Notes: generated from the letters alone by a model not told the origin. A stretch of 43,996 nt of DNA from an uncultured Phascolarctobacterium sp. (GCF_937920985.1 NZ_CALDXR010000011.1:1-43996); one strand, 5' to 3'; positions 16,500 through 25,648 are shown, counted from the stretch's first letter. Translations and numbers: made by a program.

Positions 16500-19400
16500 T
16501 TACAATAAATTCAGCAGCTCTTCTTTAGACATCGTAAAGATGCTATTGCGTCCATCAACAGACAAAATGCTTTCAGCCAAATTCTGTTTATCGTTCTGCA
16601 TCTTTAAGATTTTTTCTTCAATAGAGTTTTTCGCCACTAGCTTATAAACAGAAACAACCTTTTCCTGCCCAATGCGATGCGCTCTATCTGTCGCCTGATT
16701 TTGTGCTGCAACGTTCCACCACGGATCATAATGAATCACCACATCTGCTCCGGTCAGGTTCAAACCGGTACCACCAGCCTTAAGCGAAATAAGAAATACA
16801 GGTGTAGCATCATTATTAAAGGCACGCACCAGTTCAAGCCTTTTCTCCTTAGGCGTTGCACCGGTAATCGTATAGTAGCCAATGCCTTCTCGCTGCAAAT
16901 CATCAGCCAAAAGCTCCAGCATAGATTTAAACTGAGAAAAAATTAGTACCTTATGCTCGCCTGCAATCGCACTTTGCACCATCTCCAGGCACAGTTCCCG
17001 CTTAGCAGAAGCACCTTCATAATTACTGAACGCCAAGCCAGGATCACAGCAAATCTGGCGCAAACGCATCAGCTCTGCCAAAATCTGTATTTTGCTCTTA
17101 GAAAGCTCTTCTTCACTCTGCGACTGCACCAATTTGAGCGTTTTCACAACCTGCCCATCATAAAGCGCCTGTTGCTTGGCATCAAAGCATGCGATACGCA
17201 CCTCTTCGATTTTTTCCGGCAGTTCGTTTAAAACATCCTTCTTTAAACGTCGCAAAATAAAGGGAGCTATTAATTGCTTTAAGCGCTTGGCAGCAGCTTC
17301 ACCATTGCTTTTAACAATAGGCTGCTCAAGCTCCTTTTTAAAACAACTATATTCATACAAATAGCCCGGCATCAGATAATCAAAAATGCTCCAGAGTTCA
17401 CTTAAGCGATTCTCGATAGGTGTGCCCGTAAGTGCAAAGCGGTGCTTACTTTTAATCAGCTTAACCGATTTTGCTGCAGCCGTAGTATGATTTTTTATAA
17501 ATTGGGCTTCGTCGATAAATTCATAATTAAAGGTCTTGCCCTCATAAGCAGATATATCACGCTTCAATAAATCATAAGAGGTAATAGCTACATCATAACC
17601 GGTAAGCTGAGCAATTTTTTCTTCCCGCTCTTTTTGTGTCCCAACAATTAAAATAATCTTTAAAGCTGGTGCAAAACGTGTAAATTCCTCCTGCCAATTA
17701 TAAATAAGCGAAGCAGGACAAACTATCAGCGATGTTCCCTCTTCACCTGCTTCTTTAGCAGCTGCTAAAACAGCTATGCTTTGCAGGGTTTTGCCAAGCC
17801 CCATGTCATCTGCCAAAACACCGCCAAAACCATAAGCTGCCAAAGTTCGTAGCCATTTATAACCATATTCCTGATAATTGCGCATTATTTTAGCTAAAGA
17901 TGGCGGCACTTCAAAGTCAGATTCATTGATAACCTTGAATTCCTTAATAAGCCTGCGAAAATTGCTGTCACGCTCTGTATATAAATATGCATTTTGCTCC
18001 AGCATTTTATCCAAATAAAATGCCCTGTAAGCAGGCAGCTGCATATTTCCTTTGACAAAATCCTTGGGGGCAATCCGCATAGCCGTAAACATATCTGCTA
18101 ATTCTTCAACAGCTTTATTAGTAATATTGACAAAGTCACCATTACGCAGGCGATGATATTTTTTCTTGTTTTTATAACTGCCTATGATAGCCAACAAATC
18201 CTCCAGCGAAATTTCCCTGGTGCTCAGCGACAAATCCATTAAGCCGCTGTCAATGCTTACACCCACACTGACATTAACTTTGTTGTGGATTTTAATCCGC
18301 TGAAAAGCATCCGTGGTGTTCACGTCACCTAACTCCATAAGCTGGGCAACACCATTTTCCAGGAACTGCCACATGACGTCTTCATCTTTATCAATAACAA
18401 AAGCAAGCTCAGTCATATCAACGTCATTAAAATAATAGTGAAGCAGTTCTACAAGCTGCTTTTCCTTATCTTCGTCTCTGCTGGTAGCAATCATGTTACC
18501 AGCTAAAGCATCCAGCAGATTATATTGCTCTTCACCATAGCAGGCTTTGGCCACACAAAAAATTTTGCCTTGCTGATAATCCAAAAAGAAGGAAAATTTT
18601 ACCTCCGGCTGCAGATATTTTTCAATAACAGCCGCATCATGTTCAATTATCTGTGCACAGCTTCCCAGCTCCGGCAATACCTGATAATAAAACCTGTTCA
18701 AATCCTTATGACCTATTTTCAGACTAACCTTACCATTTTCACTATGTTTAAGCAAAGGCTGTAATTTATTAAAAAGAGCAATATCCATACGGTTCAAATA
18801 ATAATCATCAGCAAAGTAAGCAAATTTAGAACCCGGATACACCTTAGGCAGTTTGCCCTCCACATTGATTCCTTTAAATACACCCTTCTTATTCATATCA
18901 GGAGAAAGAATAAGGTTTACATCCAGATTCTTATCACGAAGGCTTAAGATAAGCTTTTTGCTACTGTCGCCAAGCTTACATGTTGCTTCAATTTTTGTAC
19001 CGCTCGCCAGCTCATAAAAACTGTCTAACGTCTTGCCAAACAGCAAAATACTGTTTCCTGAAGCAATGCTTTTAACCGGTACGCCATAACTGCGATATTT
19101 CATATTTTCGTCATTGCGAAAATTATCTTCTTCCACAACCTCCCTAAGCAGGGTGTAATACTTATCTGCAGCTTCCGTAAATTTCTCTATACTGAAATTA
19201 ATACTGTCCTTGCTGCCCAAAGCATGTTCTGCGCTAAAGCTATACTCCTTTACTAACAAGGGGATATTTTTGACAACGAACAGCTTGTCCCTGCCAATTT
19301 TAAAGGAAAGATTTAACGCATCCTCACTAAGCTCCAACCGAGGTACAAGCTGCACCATGCTTGCATTACTATGCTTTTGCATAACAGGAATTAAAGATTT

Positions 19401-20174
19401 CGGCTTGCTGCTATAAAGCTCCAGCAATTCCCTTCCGGCAGTGCTGGTGTAATCGCCAGGATTATGTTCTTTAATGTAAGCATCAATCAAAAAAAGAAAA
19501 GCCATAAGGTAGGCATTAAATTTAAACCTCTTAGCTTCCGATGACCAATGCGCAAAATAACTAAACTGTGCTCGCGGCACGCTGCATTCTATAGCTAAAA
19601 TATCATCTTCTGAAAAAACAATCTTTAACGGATAACGTCCATTGCTAAAGAAGGCATATCCTTCTATACGGGCTGTTAAGATTTTTTTCGAACCAGGCGA
19701 ATAGAAATTATTTTCTTCTGTATCACAAGCTGTCAAAACAACTTCCTGCTGCTGCACCAGTTTTTTAGCTTTTTCATAAGCTTCTTCAGTGCAACAAACT
19801 TTGCTGGTTATTTCTGCCAGATTAAAAATGCATTCATCATAATCGCTGGCAGAAAAAAACTGCTTAATGAATGTCTTATCATTTTTACCCAAAAGTTCAT
19901 TAATGCGCTCATCATCAAAAAAGCCTTCCTGCTCTGCTAGAAATAAGGCAGCAGCCAGATGCTTACATGGTCCTGTAGCATTATATTGACAAGAGCAGTC
20001 CATAGCAAGCTTATGGTTTTCAGTTATTTTTGCATGCACATGATATAACTCTCTGCCAAATACATAGGCCTCCAAGGACAAGCCATCGATAATAAGATCA
20101 TCAATATTGCCTGCACAATAATATTCTCTGCCTCTTTGTAATATTTTCCAAGGAAAATAATTCTGCCACTTCAC
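16500..20174 (-). CDS. SNF2-family helicase with SWIM zinc finger
   Basis: This protein of about 1,224 residues joins a SWIM domain (CSCQYNATGPCKHLAAALF, near residues 60-80), a long middle region of the bacterial SNF2-associated type, and a complete Swi2/Snf2 ATPase. The ATPase shows ADDMGLGKTLQS (motif I), DEAQFIKN (motif II), ALTGTPIENRLSELWSIFD (motif III), SLKAGGTGLNLTGAD (motif V) and ATDRAHRIGQ (motif VI). It should be a DNA-translocating, nucleic-acid-remodelling ATPase of unknown cellular role. GTG at 20174 is preferred because AGGAGTG lies 8 bp upstream; the ATG at 20204 sits directly on the T tract of the preceding terminator. Confidence 0.93.
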   Translation of the reverse strand: MKWQNYFPWKILQRGREYYCAGNIDDLIIDGLSLEAYVFGRELYHVHAKITENHKLAMDCSCQYNATGPCKHLAAALFLAEQEGFFDDERINELLGKNDKTFIKQFFSASDYDECIFNLAEITSKVCCTEEAYEKAKKLVQQQEVVLTACDTEENNFYSPGSKKILTARIEGYAFFSNGRYPLKIVFSEDDILAIECSVPRAQFSYFAHWSSEAKRFKFNAYLMAFLFLIDAYIKEHNPGDYTSTAGRELLELYSSKPKSLIPVMQKHSNASMVQLVPRLELSEDALNLSFKIGRDKLFVVKNIPLLVKEYSFSAEHALGSKDSINFSIEKFTEAADKYYTLLREVVEEDNFRNDENMKYRSYGVPVKSIASGNSILLFGKTLDSFYELASGTKIEATCKLGDSSKKLILSLRDKNLDVNLILSPDMNKKGVFKGINVEGKLPKVYPGSKFAYFADDYYLNRMDIALFNKLQPLLKHSENGKVSLKIGHKDLNRFYYQVLPELGSCAQIIEHDAAVIEKYLQPEVKFSFFLDYQQGKIFCVAKACYGEEQYNLLDALAGNMIATSRDEDKEKQLVELLHYYFNDVDMTELAFVIDKDEDVMWQFLENGVAQLMELGDVNTTDAFQRIKIHNKVNVSVGVSIDSGLMDLSLSTREISLEDLLAIIGSYKNKKKYHRLRNGDFVNITNKAVEELADMFTAMRIAPKDFVKGNMQLPAYRAFYLDKMLEQNAYLYTERDSNFRRLIKEFKVINESDFEVPPSLAKIMRNYQEYGYKWLRTLAAYGFGGVLADDMGLGKTLQSIAVLAAAKEAGEEGTSLIVCPASLIYNWQEEFTRFAPALKIILIVGTQKEREEKIAQLTGYDVAITSYDLLKRDISAYEGKTFNYEFIDEAQFIKNHTTAAAKSVKLIKSKHRFALTGTPIENRLSELWSIFDYLMPGYLYEYSCFKKELEQPIVKSNGEAAAKRLKQLIAPFILRRLKKDVLNELPEKIEEVRIACFDAKQQALYDGQVVKTLKLVQSQSEEELSKSKIQILAELMRLRQICCDPGLAFSNYEGASAKRELCLEMVQSAIAGEHKVLIFSQFKSMLELLADDLQREGIGYYTITGATPKEKRLELVRAFNNDATPVFLISLKAGGTGLNLTGADVVIHYDPWWNVAAQNQATDRAHRIGQEKVVSVYKLVAKNSIEEKILKMQNDKQNLAESILSVDGRNSIFTMSKEELLNLL

Positions 20175-20202
20175 TATCGCAACACTCCTGTACCCTTCAT
20201 GC

Positions 20203-20253
20203 AAAAAGCTCTCTTAAGCACACCAATACACTTCCGGCGCACTCAAGAGAGCT
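20203..20253 (-). terminator. Terminator after smpB
   Basis: A long stem pairs AGCTCTCTT (20207-20215) with AAGAGAGCT (20245-20253) and continues inward with a G-rich extension. On the minus strand TTTTT follows. It ends the hydrolase-thioesterase-rnr-smpB transcript just before the SNF2 gene. Confidence 0.85.
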
Positions 20254-20260
20254 ACCTGTT

Positions 20261-20728
20261 TTACCTGTTCCTGTCCTTCAGCGCGCGCTCCATCTCGCGC
20301 TTTGCGTCGCGCTTGGCCATGTCCTGACGCTTATCGTACAGCTTCTTGCCTACTGCTAGCGCCAGCTCCATCTTCACCAGACCATGCTTAAAGTACAGCT
20401 TGAGCGGTACAAGCGCATAGCCCTTTTCCTTCACCTTGCCGATGAGCTTGTTAATCTCCGCACGGTGCAGCAAAAGGCGACGGCTGCGCAGCGGGTCATG
20501 GTTAAAGATATTGCCATGGTCGTAGGGGCTGATGTGCAGATTATACACAAAGACCTCCGCCTGACGCGTTACCTGCGCATAGCTGTCCTTCATATTCGCC
20601 TTGCCTGCACGCAGGGACTTTACCTCCGTACCGGTCAGCGCAATGCCTGCCTCAAAGGTTTCGTAAATGGTAAAGTCATGGCGTGCCTTACGATTTTCTG
20701 CTATAATTTTAATCTTTTGTTCTGCCAT
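20261..20728 (-). CDS. smpB: SmpB, tmRNA-binding protein
   Basis: The 155-residue SmpB binds the tRNA-like part of tmRNA and brings it to stalled ribosomes. Family motifs are ENRKARHDFTIYETFEAGI, LTGTEVKSLRAGKANMKDSY, NLHISPYDHGN and LYFKHGLVKMELALAVGKKLYDKR. The basic C-terminal tail, which folds into the mRNA channel, is present. It starts 2 bp after the rnr stop codon, so it is coupled to RNase R, the enzyme that degrades tmRNA-released messages; ssrA lies downstream. Confidence 0.98.
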   Translation of the reverse strand: MAEQKIKIIAENRKARHDFTIYETFEAGIALTGTEVKSLRAGKANMKDSYAQVTRQAEVFVYNLHISPYDHGNIFNHDPLRSRRLLLHRAEINKLIGKVKEKGYALVPLKLYFKHGLVKMELALAVGKKLYDKRQDMAKRDAKREMERALKDRNR

Positions 20729-20730
20729 AA

Positions 20731-23094
20731 TTATCTGCTTTTCCTATTCTTTTTTCTGCTCTTTTTACCGGACTTGCTGCCACCTTTGGAACTGCTCTTC
20801 GGTGCAGGCTTGCCGTGCTTAGCGCTGCGGCGTCCGGCCTCTTTATTCTTCGCACCCTTGTGCTTTTTCTTCTGCGTTTCCGCACTCAGAGCGATGCTCT
20901 GCGTGCTGCGTCCGCTGCTCGGCTTCTGCTTCATCAGCAGCTGCTGGCGGATGTGCTCACGCACGCCTGCGTTCTCCCCTGCCATGATGAAGTCGATGCT
21001 TACATCGCTAATATTTACCTGCAGCACCTCAATGCGCACCTTATCGCCCAGGCGATAGGTGTGACCGCTGTGCGTGCCGACAAGGGCATAACGCTCCTCG
21101 TAATATTCGTAGTAATCGTCCATCAGGCTGGAAATATGCACCAGGCCCTCGACGCCGTTTTCCAGCTCAACGAACATGCCAAAGGCCGTCACGCCGGAAA
21201 TTACGCCGTCAAATTCTTCACCGATATGGTCTGCCATATATTCGCACATTTTGAGGTCGACGGTAGCACGCTCGGCGTCCGCTGCTGCACGCTCGCGAAT
21301 GGAGGAATGGTCAGCAATAATATCCAGCTTATCGCCCAGCTTTTCAGCATCTGCTTCCTTCAGCGTGGGCTTGGCCATCCAGGCACGCAGCAGGCGGTGC
21401 ACAATCAGGTCAGGATAACGGCGGATTGGCGAGGTAAAGTGCGTGTAGTACTTCGCCGCCAGGCCAAAGTGACCGATGTTATCCGTCTGGTAAACTGCCT
21501 GCTTCATGGAGCGCAGCGCTACTGTTGTTACCAGGCGTTCCTCCGGACGGCCGGCGATTTCCTTCACAGCCTGCTGAATATCCCTCGGTTCCGTTTCTTC
21601 CTTGGGAATGAACTTAATATTAAAGTTTGCCAACAGCTTGGCGAATTCCTGCATCTTTTCCTCGTTCGGAATATCATGCACGCGATAGATAAACGGCCAG
21701 TGCTGGTTAAACATATGCTGCGCAACGGTTTCGTTGGCCGCCAGCATGAACTCCTCGATAATCGACTCCGCATTGCCGTGGATACGCTGCACAATCTCAA
21801 TCGGGTGCAGCTTTTCATCCAGAATAACCTTCTGCTCCGGCAAATCAAAGTCCACTGCACCACGACGCGCACGCTTGTCATGCAAAATCTGGCGCAGAAT
21901 ATCCATGCGGGCAATCATCGGCAAAATATCCTCATACTTGTCGCACATTTCCTTGTCGCCTGCCAAAATCGCACGCACAATATTATAGCTCAGGCGATGA
22001 CGGACATTGATAACCGCCGGGAAAATCTCGTAGCCAAGAACCTTGCCCATTTTGTCGATGTGCATCTCGCAGGCCATGGACAAGCGGTCCTCACCGGCAT
22101 TCAGGCTGCAAATACCGTTCGACAGACGCTCCGGCAGCATCGGCAGTACGCGATCGACAAGATAAACGCTTGTGCCGCGCTCTCTTGCTTCCTTATCCAA
22201 TACGCTGTCTTCCGTAACATAATAGCTGACATCCGCAATATAAACGCCCAGCAGGTATTCATTATCGCTTATCTGCTCTACGTAAACAGCATCGTCCAAG
22301 TCCTTGGCATCCTCGCCGTCGACGGTTACGACAGTGCGCTCACGCAGGTCACGGCGTCCTGCCAGCTCGCTCTTTTTAATAGACTTCGGCACCTTGCGCG
22401 AAGCCTCCAGCACCTCCTCCGGGAAGGTCAATGGCAGGTCATTCTGCTTGATAATCGACAGAATCTCCAGGCCTACATCACCGATGTTGCCCAAAACCTC
22501 GGTAACCTTGCCCTCGGCCTTGCGGTGCTCCTGTGGCCATTCGGTAATTTCTACTACTACCTTCTGTCCTTCCTTGGCTCCGTTAAAATGCTTGCGCATA
22601 ACATATACGTCCTGACCGATGCGCTTGTCGTCAGGCGTTACAAAGGCGAAATCACCGGTCTGGTGAAAAACGCCTACCACCTTATTATTAGCATGCGTGA
22701 TGATACGCAGGATTTCGCCCTCAGGCTTTTTGCCCTGCGCCGCATTGTTCACACGCGCCAGCACGCGGTCATTGTTCATCGCACCATGCAAAGCGCGCGG
22801 TGGAATGAACACGTCCGGTCTGTCGCCCTTGTTATCCGGGATGACAAAGCCGAAGCCCTTGCTCGTCAGCTGAAAGCGTCCTGCAACCAGGCCCATTTTC
22901 TCCGGCAGGCCGTATGTTTCAAAGCGTGTTTTGATAATCTCACCGTTCTGCTCCAGCGCCAGCAGCTCATCCCAAAACTTATTGGGATTAACATCATGCC
23001 CCAGTGCATCCACCAGCTCCTCCGAGGTCATCGGCGCATAGCTGCCATCACGCATCAGGCTTAAAATTTTTTCTCGTACGTCCTTCGTCTGCAT
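20731..23094 (-). CDS. rnr: Ribonuclease R
   Basis: This 787-residue 3'-5' exoribonuclease has a winged helix-like N-terminus, cold-shock domains (DVFIPPRALHGAMNNDRVLARV, about residues 93-115) and an RNB catalytic domain with DGEDAKDLDDAVYVE (about 253-267, metal-binding Asp residues). A C-terminal S1 domain (GVISGVTAFGMFVELENG) follows, then a Lys/Arg/Ser-rich tail of about 50 residues typical of RNase R. It degrades structured RNA, including non-stop messages, together with the tmRNA system. GAGGTAA precedes the ATG. It is followed after 2 bp by smpB and preceded by a thioesterase gene 11 bp upstream. Confidence 0.97.
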   Translation of the reverse strand: MQTKDVREKILSLMRDGSYAPMTSEELVDALGHDVNPNKFWDELLALEQNGEIIKTRFETYGLPEKMGLVAGRFQLTSKGFGFVIPDNKGDRPDVFIPPRALHGAMNNDRVLARVNNAAQGKKPEGEILRIITHANNKVVGVFHQTGDFAFVTPDDKRIGQDVYVMRKHFNGAKEGQKVVVEITEWPQEHRKAEGKVTEVLGNIGDVGLEILSIIKQNDLPLTFPEEVLEASRKVPKSIKKSELAGRRDLRERTVVTVDGEDAKDLDDAVYVEQISDNEYLLGVYIADVSYYVTEDSVLDKEARERGTSVYLVDRVLPMLPERLSNGICSLNAGEDRLSMACEMHIDKMGKVLGYEIFPAVINVRHRLSYNIVRAILAGDKEMCDKYEDILPMIARMDILRQILHDKRARRGAVDFDLPEQKVILDEKLHPIEIVQRIHGNAESIIEEFMLAANETVAQHMFNQHWPFIYRVHDIPNEEKMQEFAKLLANFNIKFIPKEETEPRDIQQAVKEIAGRPEERLVTTVALRSMKQAVYQTDNIGHFGLAAKYYTHFTSPIRRYPDLIVHRLLRAWMAKPTLKEADAEKLGDKLDIIADHSSIRERAAADAERATVDLKMCEYMADHIGEEFDGVISGVTAFGMFVELENGVEGLVHISSLMDDYYEYYEERYALVGTHSGHTYRLGDKVRIEVLQVNISDVSIDFIMAGENAGVREHIRQQLLMKQKPSSGRSTQSIALSAETQKKKHKGAKNKEAGRRSAKHGKPAPKSSSKGGSKSGKKSRKKNRKSR

Positions 23095-23105
23095 AATATT
23101 TACCT

Positions 23106-23567
23106 CTATTCTTCTTCACCCTCGCCTGCGGCGAGCTTACGCGACGGTTGCGGCGTTTCGTCCACAATCATCATCTTCGACAGACATTCTGCTAAAAGCG
23201 TACCATCCTTCTTGCAGATTGTACCCTGCATTTCCACCATGCGTCCCTTGCGCTTCAGCTCGCGCCCGGTGCAGATAACCTCTTCGCCAATCGCCAGTGG
23301 CTGACGGTAGCGGATTTCAATTTTTGCCGTATAGGAAGGCTTGCCCTCCTTGGCAAAAAGATAATTGCCTGTCACCTCGTCCAGCAGCACTGCCACCAGG
23401 CCGCCATGCATGCGACCGGGATAGCTTTGGTGCTCCCTGCGCGGCGTAAAGTACGCTGTGCACTTGTCGTCATCAATTTCAAAACGCATATGTAAACCGC
23501 TGGGATTATCCTTGCCACAGGCAAAGCACCAGCTATATTCGTTATTGTTTAATATTGACTTATCCAT
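23106..23567 (-). CDS. PaaI-type hotdog-fold thioesterase
   Basis: The 153-residue protein has a hotdog thioesterase pattern. CFACGKDNPSGLHMRFE leads into GRMHGGLVAVLLDEVTGNYLF, which holds the catalytic-helix segment HGG...LDE. IEIRYRQPLAIGEEVICTG follows in the core. It should hydrolyse acyl-CoA or a related thioester; the substrate is unknown. ATG at 23567 is chosen because the family starts there; a longer reading would overlap the hydrolase gene. It is part of the hydrolase-thioesterase-rnr-smpB run. Confidence 0.88.
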   Translation of the reverse strand: MDKSILNNNEYSWCFACGKDNPSGLHMRFEIDDDKCTAYFTPRREHQSYPGRMHGGLVAVLLDEVTGNYLFAKEGKPSYTAKIEIRYRQPLAIGEEVICTGRELKRKGRMVEMQGTICKKDGTLLAECLSKMMIVDETPQPSRKLAAGEGEEE

Positions 23568-23577
23568 ATTTCTTCGT

Positions 23578-24336
23578 TTACCCCTCAATATCCTTTTCTT
23601 CTGCAAAAAAATCGGCGATTGCCTTAAAAACTGCCTCATGCTCGCGGTCCAGTGTCAGAATGTGCCCGCTGCGCTCAAACCAGACTAATCTTCTGCTGGC
23701 GGCTGCGGCTAATTTATTATAGATGTATTCAGCACTGCGCGGCTGCACCGTATGCTCTGTTTTGGACTGCAAAACCAGGCAGGGGATTTTGATTTCCGCC
23801 AACAGCTTGTTCTTGCATTCGTTAAGCATTTTAAAAAGACTCATCAACGGCTTCGTCGGCATTTTGGCATAAGATATGCAATACTTCTGCAGCTCCTGGT
23901 AATTCTTCTTGTGCTTGGGCAAGTAGTGGATGAAAAAGCGCAAAAACGCCAACAGCGGCGCACGCTTATCCTGCACAAAAATAGGTGCCGAAATAAAGGC
24001 AGCCTTCTTCACCGGCAGCTTTGCTGCCAGCTTGATAGCCAGCAGTCCGCCCATTGAAAGGCCTGCCACATAAACGCTGTCAAAGCGCTCCAGCAGCTCT
24101 TGGCAGGCCGCTTCGGCAGCACCATACCAATCCGTCGCGGTGGTTGCCTCCAGGTCCTTGATGCTCGTGCCGTGGCCAGGAAGGCGCACGCAGCTCACAG
24201 TGTAGCCAAGCGCATGCAGGTAATCTCCCAGCGGTCGCATTTCCGACGGCGCACCGGTGTAACCATGCAAAAGCAAAACCGCCTTATTATTTTTCCCTTC
24301 CAGCAGAAATGATTCTGCACCTTCAATTATCTGCAC
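23578..24336 (-). CDS. Alpha/beta hydrolase, carboxylesterase-like
   Basis: This 252-residue alpha/beta hydrolase resembles the small carboxylesterase (Est30-like) family often found next to rnr in Firmicutes. It shows LLLHGYTGAPSEMRPLGDYL (oxyanion region, about residues 20-40), the nucleophile elbow GLSMGG (about 95), LVLQSKTEHTVQP near the acid, and a late catalytic His in RSGHILTLDRE. Natural substrates are unknown. GTG at 24336 is preferred over GTG at 24345 because GAGG stands 8 bp before it. An ATGATATAAT promoter element lies just upstream. Confidence 0.9.
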   Translation of the reverse strand: MQIIEGAESFLLEGKNNKAVLLLHGYTGAPSEMRPLGDYLHALGYTVSCVRLPGHGTSIKDLEATTATDWYGAAEAACQELLERFDSVYVAGLSMGGLLAIKLAAKLPVKKAAFISAPIFVQDKRAPLLAFLRFFIHYLPKHKKNYQELQKYCISYAKMPTKPLMSLFKMLNECKNKLLAEIKIPCLVLQSKTEHTVQPRSAEYIYNKLAAAASRRLVWFERSGHILTLDREHEAVFKAIADFFAEEKDIEG

Positions 24337-24381
24337 AAGCTTCACCTCAAAATTATTCTATACTAGTTTATATTATATCAT

Positions 24382-24411
24382 AAAAAAAGCATACTGATTA
24401 CAGCATGCTTT
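24382..24411 (-). terminator. Terminator between the tandem repeats and the hydrolase gene
   Basis: An 11-bp stem with one mismatch and an ATTA loop (24386-24396 with 24401-24411) is followed on the minus strand by a run of seven Ts. No recognised gene ends just before it; only the 41-nt tandem repeats lie upstream. Confidence 0.75.
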
Positions 24412-24422
24412 GATTTTGCAAG

Positions 24423-24613
24423 AACTTCATACATTGTGATGTAGAAAAAGACGTTTTTTGGCCAACTTCATACATTGCGATGTAGAAAAAGATGTTTTTG
24501 GTCAACTTCATACATTGCGATGTAGAAAAAAGCTGTTTTTGGTCAACTTCATACATTGCGATGTAGAAAAAAGCTGTTTTTGGTCAACTTCATACATTGC
24601 GATGTAGAAAAAA
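24423..24613. repeat. Five tandem ~41-nt repeats
   Basis: Five units start at 24423, 24464, 24504, 24545 and 24586. Each holds AACTTCATACATTGCGATGT followed by AGAAAAA and a GTTTTTGGTC linker (the outermost unit has GTGATG). Each contains a TACAT/ATGTA dyad with a TGCG loop. On the minus strand each linker reads TTGACC followed 16 bp later by TACATC. The array lies between two minus-strand terminators and contains no gene. I do not recognise the element. Confidence 0.9.
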
Positions 24614-24635
24614 GAGGACGGTGCGCACCGTCCTC
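24609..24635 (-). terminator. Palindromic terminator, copy A (after hicAB)
   Basis: A perfect 22-bp palindrome (24614-24635) starting GAGGACGG is followed on the minus strand by TTTTTT. It lies 8 bp past the hicB stop codon. The same palindrome recurs at 25329, 26324 (variant) and 26667. Confidence 0.9.
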
Positions 24636-24643
24636 ATATATTT

Positions 24644-25048
24644 TTACAACCCAAGCTGCGCTCTAAGTGCGCTTTGCAGTAACTGAGAAAAGTTAATCTT
24701 TTTCTTTTCTGCCAATTCGTTCAGATACCAGGGAATCGAGAGAGTTTTCTTAACGGAACGGTTATCCATCTTTGCACGTATCCCAAACATATTCACATCA
24801 ATAAAGCAGATGGTTTCATTGGCTGCAATATGCATATCTCTATATTCAGGAACCGGAATAACCTCATCATCCTGCTCCATTCCCCAAAGATGCAATTCCA
24901 AGGCACCCTTAGCCTGATTAACAGCTTGAGGAATATCCTCCCCCGAGGCAACACAGCCCGGTAAATCAGGAAAATATATATTGTAGTTTTTTTCATTTTT
25001 TTCTATAATGGCAGGAAAAATATAATTGTCCGGGTAGTTTTTGTACAT
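24644..25048 (-). CDS. hicB: HicB antitoxin
   Basis: This 134-residue protein has the HicB partial RNase H-like fold (YIFPAIIEKNEKNYNIYFPDLPGCVASGEDIPQA, split about residues 9-43) and a C-terminal DNA-binding half (SIPWYLNELAEKKKINFSQLLQSAL), of the ribbon-helix-helix-like type. It should neutralise the upstream HicA toxin and repress the operon. It begins 19 bp after hicA with GGAGG in front of the ATG and is followed by palindromic terminator A. Confidence 0.93.
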   Translation of the reverse strand: MYKNYPDNYIFPAIIEKNEKNYNIYFPDLPGCVASGEDIPQAVNQAKGALELHLWGMEQDDEVIPVPEYRDMHIAANETICFIDVNMFGIRAKMDNRSVKKTLSIPWYLNELAEKKKINFSQLLQSALRAQLGL

Positions 25049-25067
25049 AGAAATGCCTCCTTGTAAT

Positions 25068-25262
25068 TTACCTTAATCCGGCTTGCTTCAAAATACTTGC
25101 CTCTGTTTTCAGGCTTATGTCATCACTTATTTTATGCGCAGCAATAGTTACGCGACCAGGTTTGGTAGGATGCTTGTACTGCCTGTGACTGCCAACCTGA
25201 GCCACCAACACCCAACCATCCTTTTCAATGAGCTTGATAATGTCTTTAAACTTGCGTGGCAT
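25068..25262 (-). CDS. hicA: HicA toxin, mRNA interferase
   Basis: The 64-residue HicA has the double-stranded RNA-binding-like fold: MPRKFKDIIKLIEKDGWVL, then VGSHRQYKHP with the catalytic His of the GSH motif (about residue 26), and a VTIAAHKISDDISLKT segment. It cleaves mRNA when free of HicB. ATG at 25262 is chosen because AGGAGTGATG lies just upstream; a longer reading to 25310 has no such support. Toxin-first order is usual for hicAB. Confidence 0.93.
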   Translation of the reverse strand: MPRKFKDIIKLIEKDGWVLVAQVGSHRQYKHPTKPGRVTIAAHKISDDISLKTEASILKQAGLR

Positions 25263-25323
25263 GTCATCACTCCTTGGCTTTATTATATCACACGTACTGA
25301 ATACGTACAAGCCTTAGATACGC

Positions 25324-25350
25324 AAAAAGAGGACGGTGCGCACCGTCCTC
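25324..25350 (-). terminator. Palindromic terminator, copy B
   Basis: The same 22-bp palindrome as copy A (25329-25350), with TTTTTGCG following on the minus strand. It lies 20 bp past the stop codon of the DUF4160 gene. Confidence 0.9.
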
Positions 25351-25369
25351 TCTCTTGGCATTATTAAAA

Positions 25370-25648
25370 TCAGCAGAAATATCTCACTTGTCCAAAATAA
25401 TCTTGCCACTTATTTACAACACTTTGACTTCTTGCTTCGATAATAGACATAATGTTTTTCAAAACTCGCTCAGGAATATGTGAATTATTGTGGCACAAAT
25501 AACACTTTCCAGCCCTTGTAATCCAAATTTTTGTAGCATTAGCTCTAGGCGAACCCTGAGAGACATGCACATGTATAGGCTCTAATGGTTCATTTTCGTT
25601 GGTCCAAAAATAAACCCAGTAAGAACCTATCTTAAAAACCTGAGGCAT
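25370..25648 (-). CDS. DUF4160 protein
   Basis: The 92-residue product matches the DUF4160 pattern: MPQVFKIGSYWVYFWTNE, PIHVHVSQG (conserved HVHV) and NATKIWITRAGKCYL, with a C-terminal helix containing VLKNIMSIIEARSQSVVNKW. DUF4160 genes are commonly paired with a second small gene and are suspected toxin-antitoxin parts, which has not been shown. The start at 25648 overlaps the 3' end of the upstream partner gene by 17 nt, which indicates coupled translation. Confidence 0.85.
   Translation of the reverse strand: MPQVFKIGSYWVYFWTNENEPLEPIHVHVSQGSPRANATKIWITRAGKCYLCHNNSHIPERVLKNIMSIIEARSQSVVNKWQDYFGQVRYFC

Noticed and set aside
20815..23064. 749-codon plus-strand frame opposite rnr
   Set aside because: It is an antisense shadow of a clearly real RNase R gene; it shows no domain and has His/Gln/Leu-rich composition typical of such shadows.
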